Shown: positions 38,235-49,002, numbered from the stretch's first letter. The stretch is 64,000 nt of DNA from Methylobacterium mesophilicum SR1.6/6 (GCF_000364445.2 NZ_CP043538.1:3417612-3481611), one strand, 5' to 3'. Notes: generated by a model not told the origin, from the letters alone. A program made the numbers and translations.

Positions 38235-38473
38235 ACCGCACCCGGGTTCCATAAATTTCCCCGCGCGGACAATAAGAAATTCCTTCGTTGCAGGGCCTTG
38301 CGCGGGTTGTGAGCCGCAGGGCCCCGCTGTAGGGTCCGCCGCGCTGTCCGGCCCAACCGGCTCGGCTCATCCGGCTCGGCCGGCATGGTCGGGCGCCGAT
38401 AACAAGGATGGCTTCCCGGCCGCGGCACCGCCCGGCGCGCGGCTCTATTTCGGAATCCAGGGAGAGACACCGA
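38235..38473 (+). promoter_or_regulatory. fae upstream region
   Basis: A 239-bp spacer separates orf7 from fae. Its first 50 bp form an A/T-richer patch (CCATAAATTTCC and AATAAGAAATTCC, about 38250-38285), the likeliest promoter area. The rest is GC-rich with repeated CCGGCTCGG motifs. A GGGAGAGA ribosome-binding site precedes the ATG. A separate strong promoter is expected, since Fae is very abundant in methylotrophs. Confidence 0.5.
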
Positions 38474-38986
38474 ATGGCGAAGATCACCAAGGTTCAGGTC
38501 GGCGAAGCGCTCGTCGGCGACGGCAACGAGGTCGCCCACATCGACCTCATCATCGGACCGCGCGGTTCGCCGGCCGAGTCGGCTTTCTGCAACGGCCTCG
38601 TGAACAACAAGCACGGCTTCACCAGCCTGCTCGCGGTCATCGCGCCGAACCTGCCGTGCAAGCCCAACACCCTGATGTTCAACAAGGTCACCATCAACGA
38701 CGCCCGCCAGGCCGTCCAGATGTTCGGACCGGCCCAGCACGGCGTTGCCAAGGCCGTTCAGGACGCGGTGGCCGAGGGCATCATCCCGGCGGACGAGGCC
38801 GACGACCTGTACATCCTGGTCGGCGTGTTCATCCACTGGGAGGCGGCCGACGACGCCAAGATCCAGAAGTACAACTACGAGGCGACCAAGCTGTCGATCC
38901 AGCGCGCCGTGAACGGCGAGCCGAAGGCCTCGACGGTCACCGAGCAGCGCAACTCCGCGCAGCACCCCTTCGCCGCCAACGCTTAG
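38474..38986 (+). CDS. fae: Formaldehyde-activating enzyme
   Basis: A 170-residue enzyme catalysing condensation of formaldehyde with H4MPT to methylene-H4MPT, the entry point of toxic formaldehyde into oxidation. The sequence is near-invariant for Fae: [20 protein letters not shown], then [18 protein letters not shown] (with the catalytic-type His22), [36 protein letters not shown] and [16 protein letters not shown]. Length is exactly that of the known enzyme. Codon use is strongly biased, as for an abundant protein. It ends the C1 cluster and is followed by a strong terminator. Confidence 0.98.
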   Translation: MAKITKVQVGEALVGDGNEVAHIDLIIGPRGSPAESAFCNGLVNNKHGFTSLLAVIAPNLPCKPNTLMFNKVTINDARQAVQMFGPAQHGVAKAVQDAVAEGIIPADEADDLYILVGVFIHWEAADDAKIQKYNYEATKLSIQRAVNGEPKASTVTEQRNSAQHPFAANA

Positions 38987-39084
38987 ATCGGGGACGGTCC
39001 TGGGCAGAGCGAGCCTCCGCCCGCACCGCGGGGCCTGCTCCAGCGACTGGCTTCGATCTTCCTTGGCCGATAGGTAGGCTTCTG

Positions 39085-39117
39085 AACGGGACGGCTCGCG
39101 CCGTCCCGTTTTTCGTT
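39085..39117 (+). terminator. Rho-independent terminator after fae
   Basis: A perfect 11-bp stem (AACGGGACGGC / GCCGTCCCGTT) with loop TCGC, followed by a T-run (TTTTTCGTTT). It lies about 100 bp after the fae stop and closes the plus-strand C1 cluster. Confidence 0.93.
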
Positions 39118-39241
39118 TGTCCTCTGCGCCGGAATAAACGTTGCCGGTCGGTGCTGCAGGGGATGCAGCGGCGTGATGTCCTGCCCGGTTGATGGGTGAC
39201 GGCACGATCCGCATAGGCGACGCACCGAGACGGTCGGGTTG

Positions 39242-39400
39242 GTGAGGCACCACCCGTCTGAGGTCGTCGCGGCGATCGAGCGATCGATTCCCTTGGTGGC
39301 CGAGCCTCGGCAACGCTTCTTCTGCCTCGGCGCCGAAATCGAAGCCGATCTCGGCCGTACGGAGGGCAGACCGATCCAGGCTGGCCGCGTCGAACGGTGA
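39242..39400 (+). CDS. Possible small ORF or gene remnant, 52 residues
   Basis: From a GTG at 39242 a frame runs 52 residues (begins VRHHPSEVVAAIERSIPLVA, contains RQRFFCLGAEIEADLG). The amino-acid balance looks protein-like, but there is no good ribosome-binding site and no family I recognise. It lies between the fae terminator and the groEL terminator. It could be a decayed gene. Confidence 0.2.
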   Translation: MRHHPSEVVAAIERSIPLVAEPRQRFFCLGAEIEADLGRTEGRPIQAGRVER

Positions 39401-39445
39401 ACGCCTCAGCGCGGGGGATCGGAGCGGCGTCGGGAGATGCCTGGA

Positions 39446-39472
39446 AGAAAAAGGGCCGCCTCTCGGCGGCCC
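39446..39472 (-). terminator. Rho-independent terminator of groESL
   Basis: On the minus strand an 8-bp stem GGGCCGCC-gaga-GGCGGCCC is followed by five T. It begins about 30 bp after the groEL stop. Confidence 0.92.
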
Positions 39473-39500
39473 CTCCTCGTCTCGCAGGTCGGCTGAGGAC

Positions 39501-41186
<1,686 letters not shown>

Positions 41187-41212
41187 TCAAAGGGCGATGA
41201 CGGGTGATCCGA

Positions 41213-41503
41213 TCAGACGGCGACGACGCCCATGATGTCGGATTCCTTCATGATCAGAAGGTCCTGACCGTCGATCTTGACCTCGGTGCCGGACCACTTG
41301 CCGAACAGGACGCGGTCGCCGGCCTTGACGTCGAGCGGGTTGACGCGACCCTGCTCGTCACGGGCGCCGGGGCCGACGGCGACGATCTCGCCCTCCTGCG
41401 GCTTCTCCTTGGCGGTGTCCGGGATGATGATGCCGCCCTTGGTCTTCTCCTCGCTCTCGATGCGACGGACGACCACGCGGTCGTGCAGCGGACGGAACTT
41501 CAT
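41213..41503 (-). CDS. groES: Co-chaperonin GroES (10 kDa)
   Basis: A 96-residue co-chaperonin capping GroEL. It reads [21 protein letters not shown], then [22 protein letters not shown] (the mobile loop and following strand), [21 protein letters not shown] and [10 protein letters not shown]. The start ATG at 41503 is the normal family start; an earlier in-frame start would read through the operator. Transcribed before groEL under heat-shock control by the CIRCE site upstream. Confidence 0.98.
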   Translation of the reverse strand: MKFRPLHDRVVVRRIESEEKTKGGIIIPDTAKEKPQEGEIVAVGPGARDEQGRVNPLDVKAGDRVLFGKWSGTEVKIDGQDLLIMKESDIMGVVAV

Positions 41504-41574
41504 GAGCTGCCCTCTTGCTTCAGGTCTGGAGTTGGCGTTGATGCGGCCGGCGGGACCGCTCGCGAACTCGACTG

Positions 41575-41601
41575 TTAGCACTCTGTCTCGGCGAGTGCCA
41601 A
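41575..41601. promoter_or_regulatory. CIRCE operator (HrcA binding site)
   Basis: TTAGCACTC-N9-GAGTGCCAA, one mismatch from the perfect consensus TTAGCACTC-N9-GAGTGCTAA. It lies 71 bp upstream of the groES ATG. HrcA repressor binding here controls groESL in response to heat and misfolded protein load. Confidence 0.95.
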
Positions 41602-41714
41602 AGACGGCGGCGAGATAGGCTCGGTCCGTGTCCGAGTCAAGGCTGTCGCACCCCCGCGCGACGGTGCGATGACGCGGCGGCGCCCTCTTTCTCCCTCACG
41701 GATAACGCGCCCCG

Positions 41715-42701
41715 ATGCTGAACCTGCACGGACCCCACGGCCCGGTGGCATCGCAACCCGGCAGCGCCGTCGCGCCCGACGCCGTGTGGCTTGACCTGAA
41801 TGATCCAACCTCCGAGGAAGCCGCCGCGGTCGAGGCGGCCACTGGCCTGCGCGTCCCGTCCCGGGCCGCCCTTTCGGAGGTCGAGACATCGAGCCGCCTG
41901 CGCCGGGTCAAAGGTGGCCTCTCGCTCTCGACGCCGATGATCACTTTCGAGCAGAGCGCATCGCAGCTGAAGCCGCTGGGCTTCCTGCTCACCAAGGATC
42001 ATCTCGTCACGATCCGCTTCCACGACCTGCGCGCCTTCGACTCTTCCGCGAAGCGGATCTCCGACGGCGACGGGAGCACGACTCCGAGCGAGATCTTCCT
42101 GGTGGTCCTTGAGGAGCTGGTGGACAGCCTCGCCGACGCCCTGGAGGACATGGCGTCGGAACTCGATTCGCTGTCGACCCGGATCTTCGACTTCGACGTC
42201 CGCGGCAAAGACCGCCGCCGCCTGGAGAGCCCGCCGCCCCGCCGCCGCGATCTCGCCCTGCGCCGGATCCTGCGCGGCATCAGCAACAGGGGAAAAGTGC
42301 TGGGCAAGATCCGCGCGAGCCTGCTGGGCCTGGAGCGGATCGTGCCGTTCGTTTCGGCCGCCTGTGACGGCCTCGGCCTGCCTGAGGACGGCCGGTTCGA
42401 CACGATCCGGCGCGACATCGAATCCCTCGACGAGTTCGAGACCAGGCTGGCCGAGAACGTTCAGTTTCTCCTCGACGCCGCCCTCGGCCTCATCAACATC
42501 GAGCAAAACAACGTCTTCCGTGTCCTGACTGTGGTCTCTGTAGTCGGTGTCCCGCCCACGCTGATCGCCTCGATGTACGGCATGAACTTCAAGCACATGC
42601 CGGAGCTGGATTGGGCCTACGGCTACCCCTACGCCCTCGCCCTCATCCTCCTGAGTGCGGTCGCGCCAATCGTATACTTCCGCATTCGCGGATGGTTCTG
42701 A
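41715..42701 (+). CDS. CorA-type divalent cation transporter
   Basis: A 328-residue inner-membrane transporter of the CorA family, probably for Mg, Co or Zn. A large cytoplasmic N-terminal domain and long helices (ELVDSLADALEDMASELDSLSTRIF..., LDEFETRLAENVQFLLDAALGLINIEQNN) lead to two membrane helices at the end: VLTVVSVVGVPPTLIASMYGMNF and YALALILLSAVAPIVYF. The YGMN signature is intact, followed by KHMPELDW. The ion cannot be told from sequence alone. It is divergent from groESL. Confidence 0.92.
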   Translation: MLNLHGPHGPVASQPGSAVAPDAVWLDLNDPTSEEAAAVEAATGLRVPSRAALSEVETSSRLRRVKGGLSLSTPMITFEQSASQLKPLGFLLTKDHLVTIRFHDLRAFDSSAKRISDGDGSTTPSEIFLVVLEELVDSLADALEDMASELDSLSTRIFDFDVRGKDRRRLESPPPRRRDLALRRILRGISNRGKVLGKIRASLLGLERIVPFVSAACDGLGLPEDGRFDTIRRDIESLDEFETRLAENVQFLLDAALGLINIEQNNVFRVLTVVSVVGVPPTLIASMYGMNFKHMPELDWAYGYPYALALILLSAVAPIVYFRIRGWF

Positions 42702-42887
42702 TATTTAAACGCATATCGAGTAATTTTTCTCCTCATAAAAATTTATGGTCAGTAACACCTCAAATTTTATCGCAAATCTTTGAGTTTTTCGTGGCTAGCA
42801 GGAACGAGCAAAACGAAAATAGCTGTCGATTAGACTCTCTTTAACCGAGCGGGCGCTACACGGCGTCAGTTTGGAGCATACGAAATC
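42702..42887. other. AT-rich intergenic island before the chemoreceptor gene
   Basis: About 140 bp (42702-42840) is strikingly A+T-rich for this genome, with runs such as TAATTTTTC, AAAAATTTATGG and AAATTTTATCG. No gene is seen. It is likely the promoter region of the downstream chemoreceptor gene, possibly with binding of a nucleoid protein. It may also mark an insertion junction. Confidence 0.6.
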
Positions 42888-44348
42888 ATGTTCAAGCGGG
42901 CGACGTACAGCGAAGCGCAAGCCAAGATCGAAGCGCTCGATCGATCACTGGCCATCATCGAGTTCGGACTGGACGGTCAGGTTCTGAACGCGAATAAAAA
43001 CTTCCTCAAAGTGATGAAATACTCGCTCGCTGAGGTTGTCGGCAAGCATCATCGCATCTTCGTCGATGACACTTATGCGCAGACAGCCGAATATGCGGCG
43101 TTCTGGGACAGGCTGAAAGGCGGCCACTACGTGACCGGGGAGTTCCCCCGGATCGACAAGGAGGGCGCCACCGTCTGGCTGGAAGCGACCTACAACCCGA
43201 TCCTGGACGCGAAGGGCCAGCCGGTAAAGGTCATCAAGTTCGCCTCCGACATCTCGGCAAAGAAGAAGGAGATCACCCGACTTTTGACGATGATCGACAA
43301 CGTTCCGGTCGCGGTGATGACCGCCGACCTGAACGACGACTTCAAGATCGATTATCTCAATGCCACGTCGCGTAATACGCTGGCCACGATCGAGCAGCAT
43401 CTGCCGGTCCAGGTCGACCAGATGCTGGGCTGCTCGTTCGACGTCTTCCACACGAATCCGCACCATCAGCGCAGCATGCTGGCCGATGCGAGCCGGCTGC
43501 CGCATACCACCAAGATCAAAGTCGGACCGGAAACCCTGAACCTGCGGGTGACGGCCGTGAACGACGAGAAGGGCCGCTACATCGGCCCGATGCTGACCTG
43601 GGCGGTCGTCACCGCACAGGTGAACATGGAGACGGACGTGAAGCGCGTCGTGGACGCGGTGGGGTCCGCGATCCACGAGATGCAGACCTCAGCCGAGGGG
43701 CTGATGCACTCGGCGGAATCCGCCCGCCACAAGGCGTCGTCGGTGGCGGCGAATTCGGAGCAAATGAACGGGGCGATCCAGGAGATTTCCGGACAGGTCG
43801 GCCGCGTCTCCGAACGGGCTCAGCAGATCGCCGTCCAGGCCGAGACCACCGACGCGACGATGCGGCAGCTCGCCGAGAACGCCCGCAAGGTCGACGCAGT
43901 GGTCGGCATGATCAAGTCGATTGCCGATCAAACGAACCTGCTGGCGCTGAACGCCACCATCGAGGCGGCCCGCGCCGGCGCGGCGGGCCGCGGCTTCGCG
44001 GTCGTGGCCTCCGAGGTGAAGGCGCTGGCCGAGCAGACCGCCAGAGCCACCGGTGAGATCACCCAGCAGGTCTCGGCGATCCAGGCCGCCACGGGTGACG
44101 CGGTCGGCGCCATCGAGATGATCACCGCGGCGGTGGGCGAGCTCTCGAAGCTCACCCTGGCGATGGCGAGCGCCGTCGAGGAGCAGGCCGTCTCGACCCA
44201 CGAGATGGCTGGCAATATCGGCGGCGTCTCGGAGGCGGCGCATGCGACCGGTCAGCTCGCCCAGGCCGTCCAGAGCATCGCCGAGAGCCTCGCGGGCCAT
44301 TCGACGAGCCTGTCGGAGAGCGTGACCCGGTTCATGAAGACGGCCTGA
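42888..44348 (+). CDS. Soluble PAS-domain methyl-accepting chemotaxis protein
   Basis: A 486-residue chemoreceptor with no membrane helix, so probably cytoplasmic. Residues about 15-125 are a PAS domain ([33 protein letters not shown], then [22 protein letters not shown]). About 130-245 is a second PAS-like unit. Residues about 260-480 are the signalling hairpin with the conserved tip [21 protein letters not shown] followed by [19 protein letters not shown]. The first PAS resembles flavin- or heme-binding aerotaxis sensors. It would signal to CheA/CheW encoded elsewhere. No chemotaxis genes are adjacent. Confidence 0.93.
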   Translation: MFKRATYSEAQAKIEALDRSLAIIEFGLDGQVLNANKNFLKVMKYSLAEVVGKHHRIFVDDTYAQTAEYAAFWDRLKGGHYVTGEFPRIDKEGATVWLEATYNPILDAKGQPVKVIKFASDISAKKKEITRLLTMIDNVPVAVMTADLNDDFKIDYLNATSRNTLATIEQHLPVQVDQMLGCSFDVFHTNPHHQRSMLADASRLPHTTKIKVGPETLNLRVTAVNDEKGRYIGPMLTWAVVTAQVNMETDVKRVVDAVGSAIHEMQTSAEGLMHSAESARHKASSVAANSEQMNGAIQEISGQVGRVSERAQQIAVQAETTDATMRQLAENARKVDAVVGMIKSIADQTNLLALNATIEAARAGAAGRGFAVVASEVKALAEQTARATGEITQQVSAIQAATGDAVGAIEMITAAVGELSKLTLAMASAVEEQAVSTHEMAGNIGGVSEAAHATGQLAQAVQSIAESLAGHSTSLSESVTRFMKTA

Positions 44349-44474
44349 GCGGGCTCGGACCACACCTGAAACCGGCGCCGTTGTCCTCGCCGGCGCAACG
44401 AGCCGGTCGGCGCTGCAACCCGAGGCTCGCCACCTGTCTCGGAGCGACGCCGCAGGCGCGATCGTGCAGAGCGG

Positions 44475-45188
44475 TCAATCCCGGGCCAGCTGTCCCCGGC
44501 CGATCGCGAAGACCCGGCCGTCGCCGAGCAGATGGGCGGTGAAGCCCTTCGGGAACAGCCCTTCGATGGCCTTGTCACGCACGTTCAGACCGCCCGCAAA
44601 GGCACCGAAGGCCGGCATGACGAGCCGCGTCCCGTCGGTGACGAAGCAGCGGCGGCGCACCGCCCGGCCGCGCATCGCAACCTTCCCGCAGGGATGGAGG
44701 TGGCCGGCGATCTCGCCGGGCGCGGCGTCCGGGCTCGGCTCGTGGCGCAGGACGAGGCCGCCGATGGTCACGGCCTCGGCGTAGCGCCCGCCGATGCCCT
44801 CGCTGACGGCGGCGTCGTGGTTGCCGGCGATCCAGACCCAGTCGCGCCCCTCCTGCAGCGCCGCCACCATGGCACGGTCGCCCGGCTCCATGCGCTCGGG
44901 ACCGCGGGCATCGTGGAAGGAGTCGCCCAGCGCGATGACGCGGGCGGGTTCGTGGCGCACCACTGCCTCGTGCAGGCAGGCCAGGGTCTCGCGGGTGTCG
45001 TAGGGCGGCAGGAACTGACCGGAACGGGCGGCGTAGGACGAGCCCTTCTCCAGGTGCAGGTCCGAGACGATGAGCGTCCGATGGTCCGGCAGCCAGAGGC
45101 CGCCGCAGAGGTCCAGCACCAGGGTCTCGCCCGCGAGCTGCAGCGTGGGGTGCTTGTGAGTCTTCTCGAGTCTCAGGCCGGCCGCCAA
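44475..45188 (-). CDS. pdeM: Ligase-associated DNA-damage metallophosphoesterase PdeM
   Basis: A calcineurin-like phosphoesterase of about 237 residues. Metal motifs are present in order: LIVSDLHLEKGSSYA (D-x-H), IALGDSFHDARG (GD), WIAGNHDAAV (GNHD) and GEIAGHLHPCGKV (GHxH). PdeM-type proteins occur with Lhr helicase and sometimes a DNA ligase and exonuclease in a damage-response set. Only lhr is present here. The start is uncertain: TTG at 45188 is the first accepted codon, but a CTG overlapping the lhr stop (45233, CTGA) is also in frame and would add 15 residues. Confidence 0.88.
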   Translation of the reverse strand: MAAGLRLEKTHKHPTLQLAGETLVLDLCGGLWLPDHRTLIVSDLHLEKGSSYAARSGQFLPPYDTRETLACLHEAVVRHEPARVIALGDSFHDARGPERMEPGDRAMVAALQEGRDWVWIAGNHDAAVSEGIGGRYAEAVTIGGLVLRHEPSPDAAPGEIAGHLHPCGKVAMRGRAVRRRCFVTDGTRLVMPAFGAFAGGLNVRDKAIEGLFPKGFTAHLLGDGRVFAIGRGQLARD

Positions 45189-45229
45189 GATCGCATCCTC
45201 GGTATCGTCGGGGGAGGGCGGATCGACGG

Positions 45230-47767
45230 TCAGGACAGAGCCTCTTGGAGAAGCTCCGCCTCGGCCTCGGCCAGGATCTCGTCGGCACCCTCGCCGTAGA
45301 CCCGCTCGCGCCCGATCTCGAGCATCACGGACACGGAGAGCGGCGAGACCCGGTCGAGAGACCTGTGGATGATTCGCCCCTGGATGCGCTCTAGCATCAT
45401 GCCGAGGCGCCTCACGTCGAGGAGTCCGGTTGCCGCATCCTGCCGCGCGGCCCGCAGCAGGAGGTGGTCGGGCTGGTGCTTGCGCAGCACGTCGTAGATC
45501 AGGTCGGTCGAGATCGTGACCTGCCGTCCCGACTTCTTCAGCCCGGGATGATGGCGCTCGATCAGGCCGGCGATCACCGCGCACTGGCGGAAGGTGCGCT
45601 TCATCATCGCCGACTCGTCGAGCCACGCCTCCAGGTCGTCGCCCAGCATGTCGACGGCGAAGAGGTCGGCGATGAAGTCCGCGTCGATCGCGGCGCGCTC
45701 GGAGACGTCGCGGGTCGACCAGATGGCGATCCCGTAATCGTTGGCCGCGAAGCCGAGCGGCCGGAGCCCGGCGCGCTCCAGCCTTCGGGTCAGCAGCATG
45801 CCGAGCGTCTGATGGGCGAGGCGGCCCTCGAACGGGAAGGCGGTCAGGTAGTAGCGCTTGCCGCGCGGAAAGGTCTCCACCAGCAGATCCCGCTCACCCG
45901 GCAGGACCGAGCGGCGGCGCTGCTGGAGCAGGTACTCGCCGATCTGCTTCGGCAGCCGGTCCCACGCGAACGGGTCGGCGATCAACGCCCGGACCCGGGC
46001 GGCCAGGAAGGTCGAGAGCGGGAACTTCGCGCCGGCATAGGAGGGGATCGCTGGGTCGGTGCCGGGCGGCGCCCGGGTGACGAGGCACTCGTCCTCGGCG
46101 AGCCCCTCGAAGCGCAGGGTCTCGCCGGCGAACAGGAAGGTGTCGCCGACGGTCAGCGTCTCGGCGAACTCGTCCTCGATCTCGCCAAGCACGCGGCCGG
46201 ACTTCGGAAGGACGGTGCCGGGCTTGCCGCGCAGCGTCCGACCCAGGCGCACCCGCACGCGTGCCGCCTCCACGATGGTGCCGACATTCATCCGGTAGGC
46301 CTGGGCGGTGCGGGCATCGCGGACCCGCCAGAGTCCGTCCGGTCCGCGCAGGATCTTGGCGAAGCGTTCGTAGGCGCGGAGCGCATAGCCGCCGGTGGCG
46401 ACGTAATCGACCACCAGCTCGAAGGATTCCCAGGTCAGGCCGGCATAGGGCGCGGCCGAGACGATCTCGTCGTAGAGCTCGACCGGATCGAAGGCGTCGG
46501 CGCAGGCCATGCCGAGGACGTGCTGGGCCAGGACGTCGAGGGAACCCTGGCGGGCGTCGGGCGTGTCCTGGGCCGCCTCCTCGACGGCATCCAGAGCTGC
46601 CTGACACTCCAGCATCTCGAACCGGTTGCCCGGGACAAGGTAGGCCTTCGACGGCTCGTCCATGCGATGGTTGGCGCGGCCAATCCGCTGCATGATCCGG
46701 CTGGCACCCTTCGGCGCGCCGACATTGACCACGAGATCGACGTCGCCCCAGTCGATGCCGAGGTCGAGGGTGGCGGTGCAGACGATCGCCCGCAATTGGC
46801 CCGCCGCCATGGCGGCCTCGACCCGGCGGCGCTGCTGCGCGTCCAGCGAGCCGTGATGGATCGCGATCGGCAGGGCGTCCTCGTTGAGCCGCCACAGCTC
46901 CTGGAAGGTGTACTCGGCCTGGAGGCGGGTGTTCACGAAGACCAGGGTCGTGCGGTGCTGTTTGATCAGCTCGTAGATCGCCGGCATCGAGTGCCAGGCG
47001 GTATGGCCGGAGATCGGCAGCGCCCGGCCGAGATCGAGCATGCGCAGATCTGCCTTCGCGCCGCCGGCGACGGTGACGAGGTCGGCCATCGGTGGCACCA
47101 CTGTCCCACCCTCCGCAGAGGGGGGAGGGAGGGTCTGGCTCTGCGGCACCAGATACTTCCGCAGCTCATCCGGCTCCCGTACCGTGGCGGAAAGCCCGAT
47201 CGCCGCGAGCCCTGGGCTCAGCCGGTGCAGCCGCGCGAGGGCGAGCGACAGCAGATCGCCGCGCTTCGACGTGACCAGTGCGTGCAGCTCGTCGAGGATC
47301 ACGCAGCGCAATCCCGAAAAGAACTCCGACGCCTCGCGATGGGCGATCAGCAGCGCCAGCTGCTCGGGCGTGGTCAGCAGGATATCGGGCGGCCGGCTGA
47401 TCTGGCGCGTGCGCTTGTGCGCCGGCGTGTCGCCGGTGCGCGTCTCGACGCGGACCGGCAAATCCATCTCGGCGATGGGCGCGTCGAGGTTGCGGGCGAT
47501 ATCGACCGCGAGCGCCTTCAGAGGCGAAACGTAGAGGGTGTGAAGGCCCTTCGGGATCAACTTTTGCGGGCCGCGCCGTGAGCCGGCGACGAGGCTCGGC
47601 AGGAAACCCGCCAGCGTCTTGCCGGCTCCGGTGGGCGCCACGAGCAGGGCGGAGCGGCCGGCACCCGCAATCCGCAGGAGATCGAGCTGGTGCTGCCGGG
47701 GCGCCCAGCCACGCGCGGCGAACCAGGCCCGGAACTGCTCCGGCAGGATCTCCGACGGGTCGCTCAG
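45230..47767 (-). CDS. lhr: Ligase-associated Lhr-type DEAD/DEAH helicase
   Basis: A large SF2 DNA helicase, about 845 residues. Motif I is APTGAGKTLAG, DEAH-box-type motif II is ILDELHALVTSKRGD, motif III GLSATV, motif VI QRIGRANHR; a winged-helix/Lhr-core C-terminal part follows. Homologues require PRQHQLDLLRIAGAGRS just before motif I. Here those residues are encoded, but the only start codon of the usual kinds is GTG at 47641, inside motif I's strand. The frame opens after a stop, and the sole sensible start is CTG at 47767, overlapping the esterase stop as CTGA. I annotate that start. Confidence 0.85.
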   Translation of the reverse strand: MSDPSEILPEQFRAWFAARGWAPRQHQLDLLRIAGAGRSALLVAPTGAGKTLAGFLPSLVAGSRRGPQKLIPKGLHTLYVSPLKALAVDIARNLDAPIAEMDLPVRVETRTGDTPAHKRTRQISRPPDILLTTPEQLALLIAHREASEFFSGLRCVILDELHALVTSKRGDLLSLALARLHRLSPGLAAIGLSATVREPDELRKYLVPQSQTLPPPSAEGGTVVPPMADLVTVAGGAKADLRMLDLGRALPISGHTAWHSMPAIYELIKQHRTTLVFVNTRLQAEYTFQELWRLNEDALPIAIHHGSLDAQQRRRVEAAMAAGQLRAIVCTATLDLGIDWGDVDLVVNVGAPKGASRIMQRIGRANHRMDEPSKAYLVPGNRFEMLECQAALDAVEEAAQDTPDARQGSLDVLAQHVLGMACADAFDPVELYDEIVSAAPYAGLTWESFELVVDYVATGGYALRAYERFAKILRGPDGLWRVRDARTAQAYRMNVGTIVEAARVRVRLGRTLRGKPGTVLPKSGRVLGEIEDEFAETLTVGDTFLFAGETLRFEGLAEDECLVTRAPPGTDPAIPSYAGAKFPLSTFLAARVRALIADPFAWDRLPKQIGEYLLQQRRRSVLPGERDLLVETFPRGKRYYLTAFPFEGRLAHQTLGMLLTRRLERAGLRPLGFAANDYGIAIWSTRDVSERAAIDADFIADLFAVDMLGDDLEAWLDESAMMKRTFRQCAVIAGLIERHHPGLKKSGRQVTISTDLIYDVLRKHQPDHLLLRAARQDAATGLLDVRRLGMMLERIQGRIIHRSLDRVSPLSVSVMLEIGRERVYGEGADEILAEAEAELLQEALS

Positions 47768-48720
47768 GCGAGCGCCATCAGGAAGCGGTCGATCAGCTCA
47801 AGGGCCCGCTCGCTCATCGGGCTCGGATAGCGGGCGAAGACGTGGCAGCCCCCGGGATAGATCGCTGTGTGGCCGCCGTTGCCCGCCGCAGCCCAGCGCG
47901 CCGACATGTAGAGCGTGTCGTCGAGCAGCGGGTCCATGGTCCCGATGGTAAACAGGGCGGGCGGAAGTCCCTTCAACTCGGCGTAGATCGGCGAGACGTC
48001 CGGCCGTCGCCGGTCGATACCCTCGCGGACGTAGCCGTCGGCGAAGCTCGTCAGGTCGCGGGTGTTCACGACGAGACGCTCCTCGCCCCAGTTCCGCACC
48101 GACGGGGTCAGGCCCAGGTCGAAGAAGCCCGCGTTGAGGTTGGCGCCGCGGAAGGCCCGGGGGAGGTTGTGCTTGTCCCGCAGCCGGAGCAGCACCATCA
48201 CGGCGAGGTGGGCACCCACCGACTCGCCGCCGATGGTGAGCGCGTGGACGCCGAACTCGGTCTTGCCTGGACCGGCGAGCCACAGGGCCGCCGCTTCGCA
48301 GTCCAGAAGAGCCGCCGGATAGGGGTGCTCCGGGGCGAGGCGATAATCGACCGACAGGGCGACGAAGCCGCAGGTGTCGGCGATCCGCTCCAGCCAGGGA
48401 TCCTGCTCGTCGGCCGAGCCCCAGACCCAGCCGCCGCGGTGGACGTGCAGATAGGCGCCGCGCAGCTTCGTACCGGGCTTCGGACGGACAACGCGGAGCC
48501 TCAGGGGCCCGCCCGGGCCGTCGATTGTCAGCCACTCGGCCCGGGCGCTGTGCGGCATGGCGGGCGCGGCCTTGGTTCCGGCGCGGCGGCGCTCGCGCAC
48601 CTCCGCGATCGGGAGTGACCAGGGATCGGGCAGGGCGGCGTGCGCCGCGACGATCTCGGCGTTGAGCCGGAGCGTCTCGGGATCGATCGTCGCCGGGTCG
48701 AACAGGGCGTGGTCGATCAT
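47764..48720 (-). CDS. Alpha/beta hydrolase, HSL-type esterase
   Basis: A 318-residue esterase/lipase of the hormone-sensitive lipase family. The oxyanion motif is HRGGW (residues 94-98) in place of the usual HGGG. The nucleophile is Ser167 in GESVG. SVDYRLAPEHPYPAALLDCE is typical, and the acid and base are likely Asp in GTMDPLLDD and His in GGCHVFARYP. There is no signal peptide, so it is cytosolic. The start is ATG at 48720. Its stop overlaps the proposed CTG start of lhr, so the two genes form one transcript. Substrate unknown. Confidence 0.9.
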   Translation of the reverse strand: MIDHALFDPATIDPETLRLNAEIVAAHAALPDPWSLPIAEVRERRRAGTKAAPAMPHSARAEWLTIDGPGGPLRLRVVRPKPGTKLRGAYLHVHRGGWVWGSADEQDPWLERIADTCGFVALSVDYRLAPEHPYPAALLDCEAAALWLAGPGKTEFGVHALTIGGESVGAHLAVMVLLRLRDKHNLPRAFRGANLNAGFFDLGLTPSVRNWGEERLVVNTRDLTSFADGYVREGIDRRRPDVSPIYAELKGLPPALFTIGTMDPLLDDTLYMSARWAAAGNGGHTAIYPGGCHVFARYPSPMSERALELIDRFLMALA

Positions 48721-49002
48721 CGTGCGTTTGGTCCTGTCGGCACTCAGCGCCTCCCACGAAACTTCCGGTGTCCCGAAGGTCTCCCATCGGCAACGACTGC
48801 GCAAAGGGAGTTTCGTGCGACGCTTAACCCATCGCCGGTCCCGCGCATCTTGGCGAGACCGGCGCCGCTTGCCATCTCGGGTCCGCGGGAGAAACCCGCC
48901 AACGCTTGATCGGCCCGCGGGTTTCACCGCGGTGTGGTGCGGCGGCCACGGTTCCGCCCGCTTCATCGCCGATCCGGTTGCGTGAGACAGTCAGAGGACG
49001 CG

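Noticed and set aside
47639..47641. GTG at 47641 as start of lhr
   Set aside because: It falls inside the strand leading into motif I and would delete the conserved N-terminal helicase segment that is clearly encoded upstream.
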